The notes beneath the pieces were generated by a model. The model was not told where the DNA came from and made no database searches. It saw only the letters and a list, made by a program, of their open reading frames with translations. From Vogesella urethralis (GTDB lineage: Bacteria > Pseudomonadota > Gammaproteobacteria > Burkholderiales > Chromobacteriaceae), in the NCBI RefSeq assembly GCF_007644045.2, contig NZ_VMDW02000099.1:248001-312000 (forward strand): DNA of 64,000 nucleotides. Reading direction: 5' to 3'. Every line of letters starts with the position of its first letter. Position 1 is the first letter of the stretch. Shown in pieces: positions 58,319-64,000 of this stretch. The translations under genes and the position numbers were made by a program.

Positions 58319-59572
58319 TTACAGCTTGCTGTTCCAGAAGGCTGCGGCTTCGTCCAGCGCGGCTTTCGGGTCCTTGCGGCCGGTAACGGCTTGCTCGACA
58401 GCTGCGGCCAGCTTGTTGGACAGCACTTCCGGGTCCTTCACGCCGGACAGGAAGATGGTGCGGGTGCTATCCAGGCTGGACGCAGCCACCGCTACCGCCT
58501 GTTCCACCGCGCCGCCTGGGGCCGCTACGGTCTGGAAGTGCGGGTCTTTGGCCGCTTTGCCGCTGGTCGGCAGGGTGCCGGCCAGTTTGGAGAACGCCAG
58601 CTGGTTGGCGTCGTTGGTCAGGTAGTTGGCAAACTTGCCCACTTCCGGCAGCAGCGCCTTGTCCACGTTCTTCGCTACCGCGAAGTTGAACATCCAGCCG
58701 CCGGAGGCAATGCCGGTCGGGCCCACCGGGGCAGCCGCCACGGCGGTGGACTTGTACAGCACCGGCGCTTCGTCACGGATGCGGGTCAGCGAGGTGGGGG
58801 TGGAAACCAGCATCGCCATCTTGCCGGCGTTGTAGGCCTGCATCTGCACCTGGAAGTTGTCCTGGGCGAACAGGTTGTCTTTCAGCAGCGCGCCGGCTTT
58901 GTAGGCGTCGGCCAGCTTTTTCATCATCGCCACGTGCGCCGGGCTGTTGAATACCGCCTTGCCGCCTTTCACCACGTCCAGGCCGTTCTGGATCAGGAAG
59001 CCTTCGATCTTGGTGGGGCCCAGGGTGGGTGCAAAGCCGGCCACGCCGGTTTTGGCCTTGATGGCTTTGGAGAACGACAGCTGCTCGTCAAACGTCTTCG
59101 GCGCGGCTTTCAGGCCGGCGCGGGCGAACAGGTCCTTGTTGTAGGCAATCACGTTGGCGCCGTTGTAGTGCGGGAAGGCGTAGGTCTTGCCTTCGAAGGT
59201 CACGTCAGCCAGCGCGCCTTTCACGAACTGCGACTTGTTGATGATGGCGTCTACCGGCTGGATCAGGCCGTCCTGCTTGTAGTCGTACGCCCAAGGCACG
59301 TTCAGGTTCACCAGTGCCGGCGGTTTGCCCGCGCCCACGGCGGCGGTGAACTTGGCCTGGATCACGTCCCACGGGTAATCGGTCCACTTCACTTCCACGC
59401 CCGGGTTCTGCGCGTTGTACTTGCTCACCAGGTCCTTGAAGTAGCCGTCAAATTTGGGCGACAGGCTCATGGTCCACACTTCGATCACCGGCTTGTCGGC
59501 GGCAAAGGCACCAAAAGAGGCAGTCAGGCCAACGGCCAGCAGCGTGGCGCTGGCGATAGATTTCAGTTTCAT
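58319..59572 (-). CDS. ABC importer solute-binding protein (aminosugar)
   Basis: A 417-residue periplasmic binding protein of the MalE/UgpB class. The signal peptide is KLKSIASATLLAVGLTASFG followed by AFA. The mature protein starts KPVIEVWTMSLSPKFDGYF; VNLNVPWAYDYKQDGLIQPV, FPHYNGANVIAYNKDLF and SGGWMFNFAVAKNVDKALLP line the usual binding cleft. The start at 59572 is set by the signal peptide. The operon context (GH3 hexosaminidase, porin, NagK) and the shared operator array with nagR indicate chitobiose or a related aminosugar as ligand. Confidence 0.92.
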   Translation of the reverse strand: MKLKSIASATLLAVGLTASFGAFAADKPVIEVWTMSLSPKFDGYFKDLVSKYNAQNPGVEVKWTDYPWDVIQAKFTAAVGAGKPPALVNLNVPWAYDYKQDGLIQPVDAIINKSQFVKGALADVTFEGKTYAFPHYNGANVIAYNKDLFARAGLKAAPKTFDEQLSFSKAIKAKTGVAGFAPTLGPTKIEGFLIQNGLDVVKGGKAVFNSPAHVAMMKKLADAYKAGALLKDNLFAQDNFQVQMQAYNAGKMAMLVSTPTSLTRIRDEAPVLYKSTAVAAAPVGPTGIASGGWMFNFAVAKNVDKALLPEVGKFANYLTNDANQLAFSKLAGTLPTSGKAAKDPHFQTVAAPGGAVEQAVAVAASSLDSTRTIFLSGVKDPEVLSNKLAAAVEQAVTGRKDPKAALDEAAAFWNSKL

Positions 59573-60164
59573 GCTGGGACTCTCGCGTAGGTTGTGTTGT
59601 GCTGGCGTGGGCGGCCGCGGCAGGGCCGGCTTGCGCCTGTGTGCTACCGGTTGGCAGCACACGCTTTCCGTGTTTGGCCGTGGCGTTGGCGGGTTGTTGT
59701 AATGCCTTGTGACCGCGGCGAAGCCAATCTAATACCAGCGAAATACCAGAGCAATACCAATGTGAAACCTTTTGCCAATGTTGCAGTGCGACTACATCAA
59801 AAATGCAACAGAAGCTTATTGGAATCGATACCAAACTGCTAAAAATCAGCATTTTAGTAACGGGCGTTATTATTTTGCCGTTTCCGATTTTCAAGCATTA
59901 TTCTGGCGTTTTTTCAGTATTTTTGCGCACGTATATGCCATAAAGGCGAATGGCTAACACGTGCTCAGCTTGTGCTGCGCTGCGAAAGAAAAAGCAGGAA
60001 ATGCCCGTCAGTACTGGTCTGTATTGGTATGCCAGCTGGTGTTGCACTGGTATGGCCAGCAGGCTGGCTGACGGGCAAAGGTTGGCCGCACGGCTAGCGT
60101 GGGCAGGCGAGAGTAGAGATCACGCCCATGGCATACTGGGCGCCTGCCCGATAGGTAAAACGCC
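59573..60164. promoter_or_regulatory. Divergent regulatory region, ABC operon / KAP gene
   Basis: About 590 bases without a gene. On the minus strand (toward the binding-protein gene) three TGGTATT direct repeats lie at 59731-59737, 59742-59748 and 59753-59759, exactly 11 bp apart and in the same orientation to their gene as in the nagR promoter. Further out is the 17-bp near-palindrome 59817-59833 shared with gap. The segment 59720-59960 is AT-rich. Toward the KAP gene an exact repeat word lies at 60078-60090. Small ORFs here lack ribosome sites. Confidence 0.7.
60078..60090 (+). repeat. AAGGTTGGCCGCA repeat, exact copy
   Basis: Exact intergenic copy 75 bases before the KAP NTPase gene. A second exact copy, in the opposite sense, lies just beyond the other end of that gene. 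Confidence 0.85.
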
Positions 60165-62228
60165 ATGACCGATACTGCTACTGATTTGCCCAAGCTACTA
60201 ACTGACGCGCCAGCCAAAGCCGAAGAGGACCTGCTGGGCTTCCAGCCGCACGCTGACAGGTTGGCTGATCTGATCCTGAAACAGATTCCGAACAAAGCCA
60301 GCTTTGTCATCGGCATCGAAGGCGAATGGGGCGAGGGCAAGTCCAGCTTCATTAACCTGCTGAAAGACGCCTTTCCTACTGACGATACGCGGCCAACCAT
60401 CGTCGATTTCAACCCGTGGTGGTTTGAAGGCTCGGACCAGTTGCTGCGGCATTTCTTTGATGAGCTATTGGGGCAGATCGACCGCTCCGGTCGCTGGACG
60501 GCACCCGCCCGCAAGTTCATGCGCGGGCTTGCCGGCCTACTGGATGGAGGGGGTAAAGCGGCTCAACTAGTATCAGATCCTGGCGTGATAGCCGCAGGTA
60601 AGACGGCCGAAAAGGCTGGAGGACTTCTGAAGAAGTTGGGCGGTGAAAAGACCAGGTCGGCCCAAGTATTGAAAGCCAGCTCTAAGCACGTGCTGGAAGC
60701 GCAACGCTTTAAAACCGTCGTCTTCATCGATGACCTCGACCGCTTGCCAGCGAGAGAGATTGTCGAGCTGTTCCGCGTCATCAAGGCGGTGGCCGACCTG
60801 CCCAATATCGTCTACGTCATCGCCTACGACCGCGCCATCGTGGCGTCGGCGCTCGATGAGATTCATCCCGGAAGAGGTGGCGAGGCATATCTGGAGAAAA
60901 TCGTGCAGCTGCCGTACCGCTTGCCGAAGCCGACCGAAGAGAAACTGGAGAGTTACAACAAAAATGCCTTGTTTGGCAGTGGTGCAGTGTCTGCTGTCGT
61001 GCCAGAGAAGCTTGAAGCTGAAATGTCGTTCCGCTACATCAGCCAAGCTTTTTTGAAGCTACCGAGAGATGTAAAGCGCTTGCAGGGTAGCCTGTGCGCG
61101 TTTGGCCTTGTTCCCGAAACCATTCGCATGGATCCGCTGGATTTCATGTTTCTGGAAGCTCTAAGGATCAAAGAGCATGTGCTGTGGCTGCAATTGACAA
61201 GTGCAATGCTGGAAGCACATTCGTATATGAACGTTGCGGAGGGTACCGAGAAGCGGGATGTTGCGCGCAAGGATTGGTTGCGGAAAAGATTGCCAGCCCT
61301 TATTGGGGCCGAAGTGCCAGTTGCGGATGCAATCAGATTTTTCACGGGATGGGTACTGGACGGTAATGCTGATATCTGTCGGGATCAGTCGGCACAAAGG
61401 CTCAGTAGGTTGAGTACTACCGTGCATCTTGTTCAAGGTTCACATGATTGGCAGGTAGAAATTGATGTGCTGCTGGATATGGTTCGTGCCTATTTACAGC
61501 AACAGCAAGATAAAAAGCAGTTTAGCAATGAAAAAATCAGACGCTACTTAATGGCAGGATCTGTATCTGAGCTTGCCATGGCCCAGCCAGGTCATCTATC
61601 AGGGCGATTCCTTTATGGGGCTGAAAACTTTCTGAATCATGGACAGCTTGCTGAGTTTGATTATGAACGCCATTTACGGGTTGTGGCGATGGCCCTGGAG
61701 CAGGAAATTCATGTCAATCACCAGATGGAGCCCAGCTATTGGCTAAGGTTGCTTTACCGTCATGTGAGTTTGACGAGACACCTACCAGAAATTCAACAAT
61801 TCCAACCTTTGGCATTCATCGAAAAATTGCTTGCCGGTGGTGCTCCGTTATTGATTACGTGGCTAACCTTTAGCAGTTATACAGACTGGCATGTGTACAG
61901 GGAGCGAGTGATTGCTCATCATCTGATGCATGGATTGGCAGATTTACTGATTTTGCCAGACCCAGTGGTTGTCGCTTCTGTTCTGAAAGGCATGGGTGAT
62001 ACAGATCAGGAAGAGCAGCAGCTGTGGAATGCGCGATTACCTTCTTGTCTTGATGAGGATGCATCCAGCGCATTGCAGAGAATATTTGAAGTGCAGGGCA
62101 GTAGAGCCATGCTAGAGAGTTGTTGGCTGACTGCTTGCCCGCCCTTTGTTGCCTTGGTCCGCCAACTCCCACGTCCTGAAAGTGGCCCGGTGCCCTGGGA
62201 CGCTTTCCTGCAAAAAGCCACCGTCTAA
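60165..62228 (+). CDS. KAP family P-loop NTPase
   Basis: A 687-residue KAP-family NTPase. Walker A is GEWGEGKSS (53-61), followed by the KAP hallmark [12 protein letters not shown] (82-93) and Walker [11 protein letters not shown] (185-194). Beyond about residue 330 the C-terminal half is unrecognised. No obvious membrane helices interrupt the NTPase domain, unlike many KAP proteins. The 5' third is GC-rich like the neighbours, but the rest is clearly AT-richer (61501-61560 has 21 G/C in 60). KAP NTPases occur in several phage-defence loci, so a defence role is possible, but no partner genes are present. Confidence 0.88.
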   Translation: MTDTATDLPKLLTDAPAKAEEDLLGFQPHADRLADLILKQIPNKASFVIGIEGEWGEGKSSFINLLKDAFPTDDTRPTIVDFNPWWFEGSDQLLRHFFDELLGQIDRSGRWTAPARKFMRGLAGLLDGGGKAAQLVSDPGVIAAGKTAEKAGGLLKKLGGEKTRSAQVLKASSKHVLEAQRFKTVVFIDDLDRLPAREIVELFRVIKAVADLPNIVYVIAYDRAIVASALDEIHPGRGGEAYLEKIVQLPYRLPKPTEEKLESYNKNALFGSGAVSAVVPEKLEAEMSFRYISQAFLKLPRDVKRLQGSLCAFGLVPETIRMDPLDFMFLEALRIKEHVLWLQLTSAMLEAHSYMNVAEGTEKRDVARKDWLRKRLPALIGAEVPVADAIRFFTGWVLDGNADICRDQSAQRLSRLSTTVHLVQGSHDWQVEIDVLLDMVRAYLQQQQDKKQFSNEKIRRYLMAGSVSELAMAQPGHLSGRFLYGAENFLNHGQLAEFDYERHLRVVAMALEQEIHVNHQMEPSYWLRLLYRHVSLTRHLPEIQQFQPLAFIEKLLAGGAPLLITWLTFSSYTDWHVYRERVIAHHLMHGLADLLILPDPVVVASVLKGMGDTDQEEQQLWNARLPSCLDEDASSALQRIFEVQGSRAMLESCWLTACPPFVALVRQLPRPESGPVPWDAFLQKATV

Positions 62229-62238
62229 ACTGCACCAA

Positions 62239-62259
62239 GGGGCGGTCGCCGGCCGCCCC
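62239..62259. other. GC-rich hairpin after the KAP gene
   Basis: GGGGCGG and CCGCCCC arms ten bases after the stop, without a T run. It may stabilise or end the transcript. Confidence 0.45.
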
Positions 62260-62261
62260 GT

Positions 62262-62274
62262 TGCGGCCAACCTT
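62262..62274 (-). repeat. AAGGTTGGCCGCA repeat, exact copy
   Basis: Exact minus-strand copy between the KAP gene and proS. Confidence 0.85.
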
Positions 62275-62338
62275 CCCCCCGCCCGCTGCTACCCGCTACA
62301 ATCAACGCCATTTCGCAGAATTTCCAAGGAACCCGCTC

Positions 62339-64000
62339 ATGCGTGCCTCGCAGTTTTTCATCTCTACCCAGAAAGAAGCCCCCGCCGACGCGGACATCGT
62401 CAGCCAGAAGCTGATGCTGCGTGCCGGCTTTATCCGCAAGGTTGCCGCCGGTGTGTACAACTGGATGCCGATGGGCCTGCGCAGCCTGAAGAAGGTGGAA
62501 AACATCGTGCGCGAAGAGATGAACCGCGCGGGTGCCATCGAGCTGGTGATGCCGGTGGTGCAGCCGGCCGGCCTGTGGCAGGAAACCGGCCGTTTCGACG
62601 GCATGGGCGCCGAGCTGCTGCGCTTTAAAGACCGCCACGACCGCGACTTCGTCATTCAGCCCACTTCCGAAGAAGTGGTGACCGACATCGCCCGCGCCGA
62701 GCTGCGCAGCTACCGCGCGCTGCCGAAAAACTTCTACCAGATCCAGACCAAGTTCCGCGACGAGCGCCGCCCGCGCTTTGGCGTGATGCGTGGCCGCGAA
62801 TTCACCATGAAGGACGCGTACTCGTTTGACCGCACCGCCGAAGACGCCGGCAAGAGCTACGACAACATGTTCGCCGCCTACTGCCGCATCTTCGACCGTC
62901 TGGGCCTGACTTACCGTGCGGTGGCGGCCGATACCGGCGCCATCGGTGGCGACCGCTCGCACGAATTCCAGGTGATTGCCGAAACTGGCGAAGACGCCAT
63001 CGTGTACTGCCCGGACAGCGATTACGCGGCCAACATCGAGCTGGCCGAAGCGCTGGCCCCGGCCGGCGAGCGCGCTGCTCCCGCTGCCGAGCTGGCCAAG
63101 GTACACACTCCGGGCGTGAAGACCATTGCCGACCTGGTGAGCTTCCTGAACGTGGACATCACCCGCACTGTGAAGGCGGTGGTGGTGGAAGGCGAAGAAG
63201 GCGACGCCGTGCTGATGCTGGTACGTGGCGACCACGAGCTGAACGAAGTGAAGGCCGAAAAAGTGGCCGGCATCAAGAAGCCGTTGACCATGGCCAGCCC
63301 AGCGCTGATCAAGGACGCCTTTGGCGCCAACCCGGGCTCGCTGGGCCCGGTGGGCTTCAAGGGCCGCGTGGTAGCCGACCGTACCGTGGCCAAGATGGCC
63401 GACTTCGTGATCGGCGCCAACGAAGACCACTACCACTACACCGGTGCCAACTTCGTGCGCGATTGCGCCGAGCCGGAAGTGGCCGACATCCGCAACGTGG
63501 TGGTGGGTGACCCGTCGCCGTGCGGCAAGGGCGTGCTGGCCATCCAGCGCGGTATCGAGGTGGGCCACGTGTTCTACCTGGGCACCAAGTACTCCAAGGC
63601 CATGGACGCCACCTTCCTGGACGAAGACGGCAAGCCGAAGCACTTCGAGATGGGCTGCTACGGTATCGGCGTCAGCCGCATCCTGGGCGCCGCCATCGAG
63701 CAGAACTTCGACGACAAGGGCATGATCTGGCCGGACGCCATCGCGCCGTTTACCGTGGTGGTGTGCCCGGTGGGCTACGACCGCTCCGAAGGCGTGAAAG
63801 CGGCGGCCGACGCGCTGTACGCCGGCCTGCAGGCCAAGGGCGTGGACGTGATCATCGACGACCGTGGCGAGCGCCCGGGCGCGATGTTTGCCGACTGGGA
63901 GCTGATCGGCGCGCCGCACCGCATCACCATCGGCGACCGTGGCCTGAAAGAAGGCAAGGTGGAGTACCAGCACCGTCGCGATAGCGAAGCCACTGCGGTG
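62339..64000 (+). CDS. proS: Prolyl-tRNA synthetase, N-terminal part
   Basis: Class II prolyl-tRNA synthetase of the bacterial type, cut by the window end after 554 codons. Motif 1 lies near [25 protein letters not shown] (in two parts). Motif 2 is [25 protein letters not shown]. An editing (INS) domain fills about residues 225-380 with [15 protein letters not shown]. Motif 3 is [16 protein letters not shown]. The anticodon-binding domain starts at about 470 ([14 protein letters not shown]). AAGGA lies eight bases before the ATG. The start of a conserved housekeeping gene right after the KAP gene makes the latter look like an insertion. Confidence 0.97.
   Translation, partial: MRASQFFISTQKEAPADADIVSQKLMLRAGFIRKVAAGVYNWMPMGLRSLKKVENIVREEMNRAGAIELVMPVVQPAGLWQETGRFDGMGAELLRFKDRHDRDFVIQPTSEEVVTDIARAELRSYRALPKNFYQIQTKFRDERRPRFGVMRGREFTMKDAYSFDRTAEDAGKSYDNMFAAYCRIFDRLGLTYRAVAADTGAIGGDRSHEFQVIAETGEDAIVYCPDSDYAANIELAEALAPAGERAAPAAELAKVHTPGVKTIADLVSFLNVDITRTVKAVVVEGEEGDAVLMLVRGDHELNEVKAEKVAGIKKPLTMASPALIKDAFGANPGSLGPVGFKGRVVADRTVAKMADFVIGANEDHYHYTGANFVRDCAEPEVADIRNVVVGDPSPCGKGVLAIQRGIEVGHVFYLGTKYSKAMDATFLDEDGKPKHFEMGCYGIGVSRILGAAIEQNFDDKGMIWPDAIAPFTVVVCPVGYDRSEGVKAAADALYAGLQAKGVDVIIDDRGERPGAMFADWELIGAPHRITIGDRGLKEGKVEYQHRRDSEATAV

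Noticed and set aside
59772-59957. A 61-codon frame in the ABC operon promoter region
   Set aside because: No ribosome site, and it covers the operator-like palindrome; AT-rich regulatory DNA is the better explanation.

Overview
This window is GC-rich, densely coded chromosome from a Gram-negative bacterium. The gene content fits a chitin-using betaproteobacterium of the order Neisseriales, family Chromobacteriaceae, for example a Vogesella relative. That placement is an inference from content: GTP-type PEP carboxykinase, PEP carboxylase, B12-dependent MetH, two GlcNAc/chitooligosaccharide loci, H-NOX with a hybrid kinase, and PhoBR. No rRNA, tRNA, insertion sequence, prophage or CRISPR array was seen. 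Both edges cut genes: the 3' end of ppc on the left and the 5' part of proS on the right.

Layout. 1-9 kb: ppc end, small conserved proteins, a LysR regulator, a RarD-like exporter, a Fur-controlled TonB receptor, two tandem small Ala/Lys/His-rich exported proteins, and a YcaQ-type DNA glycosylase. 9-17 kb: an ABC exporter, pckG behind a structured leader, a quinone oxidoreductase, an H-NOX/hybrid histidine kinase operon, and a YqiA-type esterase. 17-24 kb: a solute-binding protein divergent from metH, a GH75 chitosanase-like protein, a DUF2306 protein and an EamA transporter. 24-33 kb: the GlcNAc operon nagR-nagA-nagB(SIS)-EIIA/HPr/EI-nagE, followed by gap. 33-41 kb: an esterase, a candidate non-coding RNA, two Lrp-type regulators, ctlX, a BCCT transporter and phoBR. 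41-51 kb: tal, a small outer-membrane barrel, an SDR/LysR pair, a hemerythrin, a GNAT-AmpD fusion, a bestrophin, an EamA transporter and kup. 51-60 kb, minus strand: a second aminosugar locus (solute-binding protein, two permeases, GH3 hexosaminidase, ATPase, porin, GlcNAc kinase). 60-62 kb: a compositionally atypical KAP-family NTPase. 62-64 kb: proS.

How the genes work together. GlcNAc can enter by NagE, fed by the co-encoded EIIA-HPr-EI polyprotein, and be converted by NagA and the SIS-type deaminase to fructose-6-phosphate. Larger oligosaccharides could cross the porin, enter by the ABC importer, be trimmed by the cytoplasmic GH3 enzyme and be phosphorylated by NagK. Both loci carry the same promoter-proximal array of three TGGTATT repeats at an exact 11-bp period, which suggests one regulator, most simply NagR. 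A separate 17-bp near-palindrome is shared by the gap and ABC-importer promoters.

The most unusual genome-scale signal is a 13-bp word, AAGGTTGGCCGCA. It occurs exactly ten times, seven of them between genes, with many one-mismatch copies. Two inverted double copies lie after stop codons and one of these looks like a terminator. This resembles how DNA uptake sequences behave in Neisseriaceae, but the word is not one of the uptake dialects known to me.
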